Notes under the pieces: model-generated | Database searches by the model: none | Seen by the model: only the letters and a program-made list of their open reading frames with translations | What the model was told of the DNA's origin: nothing | Part shown: positions 11,301 through 23,220 of the stretch, one piece after another | Layout of the letters: each line of letters opens with the position of its first letter | How positions within the stretch are numbered: the stretch's first letter is position 1 | Assembly: GCA_023614405.1 (NCBI GenBank) | Contig: CM042694.1 | Span: 480,039,392 to 480,103,391 of the forward strand | Reading direction: 5' to 3' | Length of the DNA stretch: 64,000 bases | DNA from: Avena insularis | Lineage: Eukaryota; Streptophyta; Magnoliopsida; Poales; Poaceae | Translations under genes and position numbers: made by a program

Positions 11301-13142
11301 TGCTTGACAGAGGGATGATCCGACATCATTGTAGTGTAAATAACATAGCCAGAGGATACTTGAGTCGGCCGAAAAGAGACGAAGTTCAGAGAGGTTTTTG
11401 GTGTCGCGAGGTGTCGAGTTTTCGTCAGATTTTTAGTGAGTTCGGATGATTTTGCAGGGATGATTCCCAGGGATGTAGTGCATCGTTTTGAGAAAGGCCG
11501 GGCTTGGTTGGTAGAGGGGGATACCCTCTTTGTAGAGGTGTGCACAGAGGCACCAGAGCTGGATGGAGGAAGCCGAAAGATTGGCGGGAACAGGAAGCCG
11601 CGCGATGTGTTGCTGCTGTTGCCTACACGCGCATGTCTGTCAGCGTGTGCATGCCGCGAGCGACAGATGGTGAGTGGCAGGACGGGTGCGATGGGGCGGC
11701 ATGAGGGTTTGGCAGGCAGAACGGCAAGCAAGCAACGGAGGAGATGCAGGGGAGGGTGAGGGGCTCACCGAGGGGTTGCTGGCGAGGTGGTCGGGCCTGG
11801 GGACGGACGGTGGTGACCACGGCGGCATCCGGCGAGGAAGTCGCGCTGGGCGTCGCTGCAACTGCTTCGGGTCCTACTCCTCCATGCCCCCGCCTAGGAT
11901 AGCTGCAGCAGAACAATGTCGAGGCTCGTCTGGCTAGTGTGGCTATGGAACAATAGGACGGTGTGGCTCGTGCTGGGGTTTTAGGTGCGGCCATGGCTAA
12001 ACTAGGGTGAAGGGGAGAGGTGGATCTCGATCCAGATGGAGAGAAGAGGGGTAGGTGGCGTGGTAGAGGGGAAGGTTGGCTCTGCTGCTGCTTTTGTGGC
12101 CAGGAAATAAAGCGGCCAGGAGCACGTGAGTCGTGACCGAGAGAAAGAAGAGGACCAGGGGAGGCTCGGCGTCTACCTCCTGGGTTGCGATCACCGGTTC
12201 AGGTTGGGTTCAACAGAGTAGGTTCAGGTAGGTTAGAGGGGCTCGGGTATGCACTTCAGGTTCAGCTGGGAGTATATGGGGTAGCTAGATGGAAGGGTTT
12301 GATCGACTAGGAGAGAGAGAGATGGGTGCGGTGGACACACAACACACATGCACATACACACGGTTTAGAATATAGTGCTAGATTAGTGTCTGTGTGTATG
12401 TGTAGCTAAGATAGATTGGATGGATAATTAGGTGTTTCTTTAAAAAAAGATAATTTTGATATATGAAACAATTAGACCATATGTTATAGATGGTTTGATG
12501 GAATTTTAAACATATGGACAAGATGACCAAAAATCAAATAAGCCAAAAGAAACTAGAAATGAATTTAAGTAGAGAAGGCATGCTTGCACTAGAAGTGGGT
12601 ATTATTGCATGCATGTCTTGATATTGCATGTGGGCTCTTGTTTGTGAAAACAAATAGAGTCTCATGTATATGAGAAAGATTTTAGAATGGATATGTACAT
12701 GGCACCATTTAGAATTGATTTGGATCAATCACAATTATAGCCATGTATGAAAAAGTGAAAGGACCCATACAAGATATCTATGTGGGCTCGATTTAAAAAC
12801 CAAGCGCAATAAGAATGCCCACATACCTAGGTATGATAGAATTAGAATGAGATCAAAAGAAAGATTATATATGACAAGTTAGTATGAAAGAATTAAAGAG
12901 ATATGCCCTCAACTCGACTTGGGCATTAAACACATATATCAAGAATCAAATACGATTAATAAGAATACAAATGCATATGAAGGAAAAAGCCAAATGAAAA
13001 GGGATTTTATATGATGCTCAAATGCAATGTGGCATGGTGACATGAGCATGATATAATGCAATACAATTAATGATATGTAGGAAGTAACATTATATAGAAT
13101 AAACCAAGTAACATTACAATTGTAGACAATTGAGATGCTACA
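8371..13142 (-). mobile_element. 3' LTR of the LARD-type element
   Basis: On the plus strand it runs TGTAATACCTCG... to ...GAGATGCTACA. It is AT-rich at both ends (for example 10500-10850) with a GC-rich block at about 11430-12250. Several open frames in that block are not conserved in frame between the two LTRs and are considered chance. A third, inverted fragment of this LTR family lies at 37700-39103. Confidence 0.9.
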
Positions 13143-13158
13143 ACTCTCCCCCACTAAA
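13143..13158 (-). other. Polypurine tract of the LARD-type element
   Basis: Minus strand TTTAGTGGGGGAGAGT lies directly before the 3' LTR, the standard site of plus-strand priming. Confidence 0.75.
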
Positions 13159-13162
13159 CAAG

Positions 13163-13179
13163 AATCTCGCCCCGAGATT
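13163..13179. other. 17-nt hairpin beside the PPT
   Basis: Arms AATCTCG and CGAGATT around three bases. The same arms occur at the same place relative to PPT and LTR in the chromovirus (52876-52892 and 62475-62491), although most of the remaining internal sequence differs. Confidence 0.85.
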
Positions 13180-16150
13180 CCTAAGAAAAAGAAAAAGACA
13201 CAAGGAGAGGCAAGTGTTCGGAACGAAGGTGATCCTCACGTTCCCAAATTGATTACCAATGGAAAGGTGCGAACAATACACCTTGCAAACTTGCCAGACT
13301 TATTGCGAGTCTTGTGTTTTGCTTCTAGGAAACATATGACTTAAAGAGATTGAAAAGAAGTGAGCTTCTTACTTCAAGCTGAAGGATGAGACGCATCGAA
13401 AGGATTAAAGATCAAAACTGCACATGAAGATGATTCTTTCTCTCGCCGGAATAAAAGAACGATTTGGATAGGTTGATAACCACTATGAAAATAACATTGT
13501 TTATTTCCTTAGATTTAAGAAATGAAGTTTAGAGAAACAATATTACCTTCAAACAATAGAGTTCCTTGATACCATGGAAAAGATTTGGGTTAGGAGTTCT
13601 TGGATTAAATTCTTCTTGCGCCGGTAAGAACCAAAGGATCACGCAATTGAGGTGGGTAGATTATCTTCAAGAGAAGGAGATGACCCAAGTTTATGTTGAA
13701 AACCTGAGGAAAAAGTTGAATGTTAAATATCTGGAGTTTATTGAAGAGATAAGTATTGCCTTCCTTAACCATGAGATTATTGCAATAGATTTTGTGATTG
13801 ATGGCATCGACCATAATTGGCTTTACCAAGAGAAATAAATTGATAAGATGAAGTCGTAGATATATATCTTCCATCCATCTTGTTTCACGTTGTCGAGCAC
13901 CGGTAGAATGAAGAGGACGGAGAAGATTTTGCATTCGTTTGCACCAGACCGTTGAAGATTTGTTCTATCTTGAAATAGACGAGATCACCAACAAGAGATT
14001 ACTGATTATGTTGTTCGAGAGAACCCTCTGGAACACAAGGACGAAAGTATAAGTCTCAAGAGATAAATGCCACTTTGAACTTTCATGGAATGAGTAAAAT
14101 CACATTGATTCACCAATTCAGTGTACAAGAGCGAATAATAGGAGTAGTGGTATGGTCATGACTCCATCCCGCACTCAAAGCATTACTTCGCACATGAATA
14201 GTAAAACTATGCAATGCAACTCCCAAAACAGGCTAAAGATCTTGACAAACAGAATTCATGAAGCTCCGTAAGAAAACAAAGATTTGATGCAAACTATTCG
14301 ACGGATCCAAAGTAGCTGAATATGATGATGTTATCATCGTGTTGGAAGTACCAAGCCATCGGAAAAGATATGAATGAAGATCACCGAAACAGATGATAGG
14401 TCCAATAGATAAAACAAGAAAGCACCAAGGTCTTGAAAGAGGAATTGCAAAGGATTTGAAAAGTCTTCACGTCATCCGACGGATTAAGGATAGAAGATAA
14501 AACAAGGGGGTTTCAAAAGGTTTCTTGATGAGCGGAAGACCAAAGAATTTCTTGTGCTTCTCGGGAATAGCTGAGAGAGATTTGAGCGAGATTTAGCCAT
14601 CTTGAGGAACTCTTCAGCAGAACAACGATGATAACTTGCCTAACAAGGCAAAACTCCGAAGTTGGTTGAAATCTGTTTGATGGGTGAATATTAACAATTG
14701 ATTTTGATGATTCCCGGATTGTAGCAATGTCTTTAGGAGAAGGACATAGCCGAGATAGGCGACTTCAAAAAGTCAGAATTCCCACTTTGAACTTTGTGCA
14801 TATGCGGTGTTCTCGAAGTTTGAGAGAGTGAAAAGAAGATGTTCATCATGTTCTCCCATTGATATAGAATAGGCGAGAATATCATCAAGATATACCCCCA
14901 TGAATTAACAAGATATTCCACGAATACCAAGTTCATGAAGCGAGAGAAATGAACAAATGCTCGAAACACCTTCTGAGCTCAACGCTCTTTGAAAGATCAA
15001 CATTTAAGAGCAAGGATTCGTGTTAAAAGAAATGCATTGGAGGAATAGATTATCTGCCCTTCGGACAAGAAAGGATACCGACTTGTTCACCTTGTTGATC
15101 GGACCACCGGTTGAAACAAGAAGAGATTTTAGATAAGAACCGATGACAACTCATACATTTAAGCAAAGCCATCAGAGATGAAAGGATGAGAATCTCCTGT
15201 ATCAAAGAGAACCTTGTAGATATGGAGCTCAAAAAGATGTGAAGCCTGATAAATCGATGATAATCCACCATGGTGCCTTAAGAAACCTCTGGATTGCCAA
15301 AGTACTTGAATATGATAAAGATATGATCATGGTATAACTCAAAATCGCAAGAGATAACCACCATCATTTAGATAATTAGAGTGATATCATTAACCATATT
15401 CCACTTGTGATAAGTGTTATAGAGCTATACCGAGAGCCAGATTATAATCACAAGCATCAGATCGACACAAGTTATGCATTTAGCCCAAAAGAATTGAAGA
15501 TGAAGTGAAAACTCCAGGATTATGCGCCAGTAGCAAAAGAATGAGTCAGCAGGAACATGCCTACCAAAGAAGATAGATAGCATATCACACACGACTAAAA
15601 AGGAGTGTGGAAACATAGATGTATCAAAGAAAAATTTCCCGCATTTTGTGGCATTAAAATACCAACTAGATGTGAAAACAACTTAACGGATAGATATTAG
15701 CAACTCCACATTCTATGAAAATATGCAGGAAGGAAGAACACCCTTCACAAGATTGCCTCGGTTAACAAAGAGTAAGACAGATCGCATCGGTTTACAAAGA
15801 GTCGGATAGATCGCGTCGATTTACAATAAGTCTATCGGTATGGAATGTATCAACAATTGATAACCAAAGGTAGATTATGACAACAAGGTTGGATGCAACA
15901 GATAGACAAAGAATTATACAAACATCATATGGTACTACGGAAACCCCAAACACGTGAATCCTAGTTTGAATTTTTAGAAGAGGAATGATAAATGTTACAC
16001 TTCCTTACCAGAAAATGGTGGGTGGGTGGGTAAGAAGAAAAATGAAAGCATTCCTATTCTCATGTTTAGTTTTTCCCTAGTATACATAACTATCAAAATA
16101 TTTTCTAAACTGACAACGACCATCTTGGCTGAGACCCTGACGGACGGAAT

Positions 16151-16163
16151 GGCTCTAATACCA
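16151..16163 (-). other. Primer-binding site (initiator tRNA-Met type)
   Basis: Minus strand TGGTATTAGAGCC, next to the 5' LTR. It matches the common plant PBS TGGTATCAGAGC except for one C-to-T change. Confidence 0.85.
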
Positions 16164-16165
16164 AT

Positions 16166-19100
16166 TATAATACATCGGACATTACGCTCTAAGCACGAGC
16201 CTGGATGAACCAAAACTGGATAAGTAATTCTACCACGGAGGCCCAAGGCCACCCACGTGTAGACCTTCGAAGCGGAGCAGGGCACGATACCATCCTACCA
16301 CCTTATCCACTTTCAAGAACATCGGGACAAGAGCGAGCGGCGTAAGCGACAAGTAACGCGACCATGACATACACAAATGAGTATGCATGTCTACGACTTA
16401 CAATAGATATCAGAGTCACACCATCTAGAAACAATGGAAACAGAAATATTCAACGCCATAAGGCAAGATCTAAATATCCTAGATAGATATAATAGTTTAG
16501 GATATCTCCTCATGCATCACACAACAGAGTATCAAGCGGAGGTGGAATACAATATCCGAGTACGGATAAGAAGCAAATCGGCATAAGATGCCACAGAACT
16601 AAGCACATCCTGCCTACTGATCTCACGGATCTTCATCCCCGGAATCTCTACACCTGATAGTAGTTACCACCATCATCGGTCTCTTCGACCCATTAGCCTT
16701 CCTGGGAGTATACTTCTCCATCTAAACCAAATATTTATCGTGTGAGACCCTAGGGGTACTCAGCAAGTCTTAATGCATCTAAAGGGAACGACCTGGGGGT
16801 GACGCAATTGCAACAAAAGGTAATATCTACAAAGTACTATAGAGACACGCTATACATCCGCCTAACTAGAGATGGATGGACGCTCGTTAATTAGTAACAG
16901 TAGTTATAATAGTAATATAAGTAAGCATCGCTCGCCCTCCTTCTCGCTTACCAACGAGAAGGCGAAAGAACATCCCATCCGTTGGCAATTTTATTAACCA
17001 TTCCATTAGTGTTCACTATTTACTAGTCATGTCTTAGTCAAATTAAAGGTGTACTTTAGTTATGCTTGTCTATGATCGAGAAACTATGCTCCAAGTCATC
17101 TATAACTTTGGACATGGCTTTCAGAAAGATTTATCCTACAGGGGTGCACAAATAGTAACACACACGATCAACCTCGGGAAGAACCAAATAAAACACAACA
17201 AGGCCTCACGACAATGCATTCAAAGGATTCATAAATTATTTCAGGGGGCACCCCACTAAGCTACCCGCAATGAAGTTTGTCGGCTCCAAGATGGACCTAG
17301 GGTTTGTGTTAATGACTGTAAACGACTAGGAACCAAAAGCGTGACTAGGCTTATCGATACCGCGAAAACATTCCACGTTCCAAAACAGTACAGGTGCTCC
17401 ACGCACAATCGTAAATAAAACAGTAAAGTATGGCATAATTATAGGATAATAATAAAGCCTCAAACTACTTTGTGGTCCCAAGAAATAAAGTGCAAATCAA
17501 GCTCAGGCAAAGGGGGGTTCATAAGGTCTCCCGTATGTGGATAGTGCAAATAGTCAAGGAACAAGAATCAAGTACTCGGGGTCCTACGAGACACAAGTGA
17601 GCTTAAAGAAACCAAATAGCAGATAATGCTCACCGATGCCTCTTTCATTAGTTATCTTATTACTACTCAGATTAAGTTGTTTAGGTACCTCAGTATACAA
17701 AGACTCGCACAAATCCTACACATGAAATTCTATGACTCGCATGGCTCAAACAACTCCTGCAGTAATGGCTCATAGGATTAGGGAACAAGCTTCGGTGGGG
17801 TTTAAACGTAAAGGCTATGCAATATTTACGATTCAATTTAATGCAATCGTGACTCAATGATGCAAGAGTAAGATAGAAGCATAGGTACTATATGCATGCA
17901 AGCATGGAGAATTGCTTGCCTGGCAGTTCTGTTGCCGAATAGGAAGGATCCGGGTAATACTCTTAAGCCTCCTGATATTTTCCTTCCTTAGTGTCTATCT
18001 GGATAAAAGCCAAACACATAGGGCCAAAATAAATAGTGTGAAACCATATAAATATATGCGACAAGCAAAATAAGGTATGTCATGATAAAATAATGCACAA
18101 TTGCATGGTATAATATAGTATGACATGTGTGAGGTGTGGGAACAAGAATTAAGCATTTTCATTAGTTTTTAATCAAGTTTTAGTTGCATAAACCATTCAG
18201 GTTTGTAAGTATTTACGTGATGCATGCTTCAATTGGTAACATGGAATGCATAGTTAGAACGGGCTCGTCGTGCTAATCGATTTAGACATATTATTTATCA
18301 AATTTAGAATTACGGAATTAAAGTTATGAATTTATTAACAAAAAGGTATTTATTAGCATTTAAATAATTCGAAATTTTAATTATCAAGAAAATATTTTAA
18401 ATAGAATATTCATATTCCTGGTATTTTTCTGATCAGAAAACATATATTATATGTATGATTTGGAAATAGTAGCTAAAAGATATGAATTATTCCAATTTTA
18501 ATTAGAAAAGGCCAAAAAGTTTAATGTTTATATATTAATATTAATTACTATTAAAAAGAAAACATATATTATTATTGTTTAAAAGATTACAAACATTTGT
18601 GGTTTTAGAAATTTCCCAACTTCAAATGTTTGGATAGGGCCAAGTTTCAGTCAAAGTTTGAGTTGACTTAAACATACAAATTTGAATTGTTTGAAAAGAT
18701 TCAGGGGCTTACTTTTGCAAAGAGGAAAGTCCATGGACTTTTTAGAAAACCATCAAGGGCCGCTCGGATACTGAATTTGAAGTCTGAAACTGACGGTGCA
18801 AAAACAGCTAGCTCCAATGATGTTTGTCGGATGATTTTGAGAGATTTAGATCGCCGTTTTGAACGAGACTTGCTGCTGTACGTAGATGGGACATAGGGGA
18901 TTAGAAGAGAGTAAATAATCTCGCCAGATATCCACGGTGGAGGTCCTGAGGTTGAAGGGAACAAAGGACGAAAAACAGTTGCAGACTGACGTTTTGACAG
19001 AAAAACGACTGCGCTGAATGCCTAGCTTTCGAGAAAGACTGCGAGCGCTACAGGTTATGGATTGGAGTGAGGTTGGCGGTGATCGATAGATGGATGATCC

Positions 19101-20954
19101 GAGATCATTGTACTGTAAATAACATAGCCGGAGGAGACCTGAGTCGGCCGGAAAGAGATGAAGTTCAGAGAGTTTTTTGGTGTCGCGAACTGTCGAGTTT
19201 TCGTCAGATTTTCAGTGAGTTCGGGTGATTTTGCGAGGATGATTCCCAGGGCTGTAGTGCATAGTTTTGAGAAAGGCCGGGCTTGGTTGGTAGAGGGGGT
19301 ACCCTCTTTGCAGAGGTGTGCAGAGAGGCACCAGAGCTGGATGGAGGAAGCCGAAAGATTGGCGGGAACAGGAAGCCGCGCGATGCGTTGCTGCTGTTGC
19401 CTACACGCGCATGTCTGTCAGCGTGTGCATGCCACGAGCGACAGATGGCGAGCGGCACGGCGGGTGCGGTGGGGCGGCGCGAGGGTTTGGCGGGCATAAC
19501 GGCAAGCAAGCAACGTAGCAGATGCCGGGGAGGGTGAGGGGCTCACCGAGGGGTTGCTGGCGAGGTGGTCGGGCCTGTGGACGAACGGGGGCGACGGTGG
19601 TGACCACGGCGGCGTCCGGCAAGGAAGTCGCGCTGGGCGTCGCTGCAACTGCTCTAGGTCCTACTCCTCCGTGCCCCCACCTCGGATAGCTGCAGCTGAA
19701 CAACGTCGAGGCTCCTTTGGCTAGCGTGGCTATGGAACAGTAGGTTCGGCGGACGGCGACGGTGTGGCTCGTGCTGGGGTTTTAGGTGCGGCCATGGCTG
19801 AACTGGGGTGAAGGGGAGAGGTGGATCTTGATCCAGATGGAGAGAAGAGGGGTATATGGCGCGGTAGAGGGGAAGGTTGGCTCTGCTGCTGCTTTTGTGG
19901 CCAGGAAATAAAGCGGCCAGGAGCACGCGAGTCGTTACTGAGAGAAATAAGATGAACAGGGGAGGCTCGGCGTATGCATCCTAGGTTGCGATCACCGGTT
20001 CAGGTTGGGTTCAAACGAGTAGGTTCAGGTAGGTTAGAGGGGCTCGAGTATGCACTTCAGGTTCAGCTGGGAGTATATGGAGTAGCTAGATGGAAGGTTT
20101 TGATCAGAAGGGTTTGATCGGTAGGAGAGATGAGTGCGGTGGACACACACACATGCACATGGCATGTCACATGCACATACACACGGTTTAGAATGCTAGA
20201 TTAGTGTGCGTATGTGTAGCTAAGATAGATTGGATGGATAATTAGGTGTTTCTTTAAAAAAGATAATTTAGATATATGAAACAATTAGACCATATGTTAT
20301 AGATTGTTTGATGGAATTTTAAACATATGGACAAGTTGATCAAAAATCAAATAAGCCAAAAGAAACTAGAAATGAATTTAAGTAGAGAAAGCATGCTTGC
20401 ACTAGAAGTGGGCATTATTGCATGCATGTCTTGATATTGCATGTGGGCTCTTATTTGTGAAAACAAATAGAGTCTCATGTATATGAGAAATATTTTAGAA
20501 TGGACATGTACATGGCACCATTTAGAATTGATTTGGATCAATCACAATTATGGCCATGTATGAAAAAGTGAAAGGACCCATACAAGATATCTATGTGGGC
20601 TTGATTTAAAACCAAGAGCGTAAGAATGCCCACATACCTAGGTATGGTAGAATTAGAATGAGATCAAAAGAAAGATTAGATATGACAAGTTAGTATGAAA
20701 GAATTAAAGAGATATGCCCTCAACTCGACTTGGGTATTAAACACATATATCAAGAATCAAATACGATTAATAAGAATACAAATGCATATGAAGGAAAAGG
20801 CCAAATGAAAAGGGGTTTTATATGATGCTCAAATGCAATGTGGCATGGTGACATGAGCATGATATAATGCAATGCAATTAATGGTATGTAGGAAGTAGCA
20901 TTATATAGAATAAATCAAGTAGCATTACAATTGTTAGACAATTGGGATGCTACA
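16166..20954 (-). mobile_element. 5' LTR of the LARD-type element
   Basis: Direct copy of 8371-13142. On the minus strand it begins TGTAGCATCCC at 20954; its terminal CA beside the PBS has mutated to TA (plus strand TATAATACATCG against TGTAATACCTCG in the other copy). Small indels distinguish the copies, for example around 18755, 19585 and 20110. Confidence 0.9.
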
Positions 20955-20959
20955 CCAAT
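20955..20959. repeat. TSD, right copy (CCAAT)
   Basis: Identical to 8366-8370. Confidence 0.9.
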
Positions 20960-21125
20960 GAACTAGTTCGCTAGAGGTAACTAGAGACTTGGTTTGTTTA
21001 CATACCACACGTGTATTAACTTTTTGTATTAATACATTTATAGCACAGTATGAAACATATAATGAACATATGAGATATATCAAACAATACGCTTTATTAT
21101 TTGCCTTTAGGGCATATTTCCTTCA
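20955..21125 (-). mobile_element. Start of the copia (Angela-like) 3' LTR
   Basis: On the minus strand the LTR begins TGAAGGAAATATGCCCTAAA at 21125, which resembles the beginning of Angela/BARE-type LTRs. It is interrupted at 20955 by the LARD-type element and continues at 8370. Confidence 0.75.
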
Positions 21126-22150
21126 GTCTCCCACTTGCACTAGTGTACAAATAATCTAGCTCGCATTTTACTCATCATAAACCATATCAGATATGCGTTT
21201 ATTGATCATGCATGCTTATGGAAAGCGTCTTGTCCATGTTCTGTTTTACCAGATCATAATGTCTTTGCAAATTGTTAATGTCTTCCTAACTTTGACATTC
21301 ATACCATTATCTCATAATGGGTTAAAGTATTCATTTGGTGACAAAGTGAAACTTTGTTTCTAGTGTTTACCGTGACGATCGCTTTCATTATTGTCACGTA
21401 AACTTTGAAACACACTTCGCACTCCTTTGTGTGTATATATAGTAGTTATGGCAACAGAGTGAGGTTTGTATCCAGGAGCCAGCAGTGACGTTAGATCAGC
21501 CACAACGAGCTTTCTCATGGGCACTGTGCCATGGGACACACCCTCTGCGTAAATACGAACTAGTCCCACCACAACAATATACATCACGTCAGATGGAGCC
21601 CTTATACTTCTTTATCTATGTAGATCCTAGTGCATGAAATGCAACTATGCGCCTTAGTTTGCTTCTGGCCATTTAAGGACAAACTTAATTCTAGTTCAGT
21701 GATTAACTCAGGAATCACTTCAAGACAAGTTCTTATAGTCAAGAGCTTGTCCTTCCAACCGGAACCTCGGGTCACATTATGTCGAGTATATAATATGGTT
21801 GAATGGAAGAACCTATGACTGAGGCATATGAGATGCAGCACATCTCTTTCTTTCTTTTAACCATGATTGCATTACTGAGACTAATGCAATGCTTCATACA
21901 AGTAAGAACTTCTTTCTTACTTTGTTCCATTCTGAATTACTTCAGAATCTTGTCTAGGATATTCTAAACATCTTTAGAATCAAGTCCAGGAAGCATTCAA
22001 CTATGATGTTTATTAAACTTACCAATCTATCTCGATAGATCTCATTGTTTAATAACTTGTTCAAATTAATCCATATTTATCAACTTAAATGTTATTAGTA
22101 CCAATCACATCATTCATATATGTCATCCACATATTTCAGAATAATGTCAC
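21126..22150 (-). mobile_element. Internal region of the decayed copia element, 3' part
   Basis: Adjacent to the LTR is a PPT (minus strand GCAAGTGGGAGAC, 21126-21138) of the form seen in Angela elements. No long frame remains. Near 22110-22140 the minus strand reads KYVDDIYE, possibly a relic of the reverse transcriptase YVDD site, but the neighbouring residues are too decayed to be sure. The region is cut by the Tat element at 22151 and continues at 33077. Confidence 0.6.
22146..22150. repeat. TSD, left copy (GTCAC)
   Basis: GTCAC precedes the LTR at 22151 and is repeated exactly at 33077-33081. Confidence 0.92.
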
Positions 22151-22655
22151 TGTCGTCGGATTGATGACAAGTACGCCATGAGGGGGTCCTCGAGGCGTGC
22201 GGAAGAGAGGGGTGTGAGACGTACGGTATTCCGGGATAGTGAGCACACAAGTTTACCCAGGTTCGAATCCGCCAGCTTTGGACGAATCCTACTCCTGCTA
22301 GCAATCCAGTAATACGGCAGAGCCAGAATATGGGTTACAAGGGTTTCATGTGCGAGTTAAGATTGTAGACTATTGAGGTGTTGCCCTAAAGGCTCTCCCT
22401 AGGTCGGCTTATATAGATATCCGGCCTAGTGTTTACAGGAGAGATCTATCTGGCTACGACTGAGAGTCGGTTACAGAGTAAACTACAAGTAACATTATGG
22501 GCCTAAGTCGGTAAGTCTTCTGGGCCTTCCCGTAGCCGGATTGGACTCCGTCTTTCTCCCTGACTGGGCCGCCCGTGAAGCAATGCTCTAACCCGAAGTG
22601 GGCCACCCTGGTCAGTGAGGAACTGTGAGGATACCCGGAAAGTATATCCCCAACA
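22151..22655 (-). mobile_element. 3' LTR of Tat-type element
   Basis: Plus strand TGTCGTCGGATTG... to ...TATCCCCAACA. Compared with the other LTR it lacks about 9 bases near 22475 and 2 bases near 22350. It contains the TATA-like stretch GGCTTATATAGATAT (about 22410). Confidence 0.92.
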
Positions 22656-23220
22656 GCAGCCCCCGGAGGCCTCCAAGATCTAAAGTCGGATTTATCATCG
22701 TCTAGCTTGATCTTTGGCTTGCAGAATCTTGAAGTGTTCCTGAAACTTCACAACAAAAAATACGATCCGGGTCTTAAAAATAAGTCGGACCTATCAATAT
22801 GTTACTCGGATTTTCCAGCTCGATTTCAAACTAAGCCGAAACTTGGTCTCTAACGCCACCTGACACAAGCATGGTCAAGTCACGTCATCTGACAGGCGTT
22901 CCGTCAGCACGACCATTGGTGGGTTCGCGGTTCGTGGAACCGAGGCACCGTTTCAATGCGTGCGTGGAGATCGAGGCGATGCAATCATCACGTAGGTCCT
23001 TCCTAGTTCCTTCCACGACGCGTGGCGGTTGCACTGTAGCATTTGCACGAATCTTGGCGTAGTTAGATGGATATAAGGTGTTTGGATTTCTCCTTCTCCC
23101 TTCCACTAGTCCTTTGCCGTTTCCTTCCTTCCCAATTCTCCTGCGCGCACAGAGCCTCCTCGTCCTTCCCCCACAGAACTCCCAGCATTGCCCCTTTCAG
23201 GTCATCTTCTCACCGGAGAA
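22656..23220 (-). other. PPT and spacer, probably including the antisense gene's 5' region
   Basis: 22656-22674 is purine-rich on the minus strand (GGAGGCCTCCGGGGGCTGC) and abuts the LTR, as a PPT should. The rest has no reading frame I would support. On the plus strand ATATAAGGTGTTTGG (about 23071) and a pyrimidine-rich leader precede the ATG at 23221, so a promoter for the antisense gene may lie here. Confidence 0.6.

Larger units (their letters stand above)
13143..16165 (-). other. Non-coding internal region of the LARD-type element
   Basis: About 3.0 kb between PPT and PBS. The longest open frames are about 110 codons, lie on both strands and show none of the motifs of gag, protease, reverse transcriptase or integrase. 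Composition is purine-rich on the plus strand (many 'gaagat'/'agaag' runs). I see no RNA gene. Confidence 0.75.
8371..20954 (-). mobile_element. Complete non-coding LTR element with 4.8-kb LTRs (LARD-type)
   Basis: Two direct copies of a long terminal repeat (4772 and 4789 bp) flank a 3023-bp internal region, with a perfect 5-bp TSD (CCAAT). A PBS (16151-16163) and a PPT (13143-13158) at the right places fix the minus orientation. The internal region has no reading frame with retroviral motifs, so it fits the definition of a large retrotransposon derivative that moves with proteins supplied by another element. Its PPT-proximal hairpin is shared with the chromovirus at 51418-62613, suggesting the helper. 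The two LTRs differ by roughly 5-10% in stretches compared by eye, so it is not very recent. Confidence 0.9.

Noticed and set aside
11276..12194. Several Pro/Ser/Arg-rich frames on both strands
   Set aside because: They fall in the GC-rich block of the LARD-type LTR. Their counterparts at 19204-19926 are shifted or interrupted, which argues against protein selection.
22110..22304. Minus-strand frame ending in KYVDDIYE
   Set aside because: Most of it lies in the Tat LTR and spans an insertion boundary; only the last residues could be a copia reverse transcriptase relic, which is not enough for a gene call.
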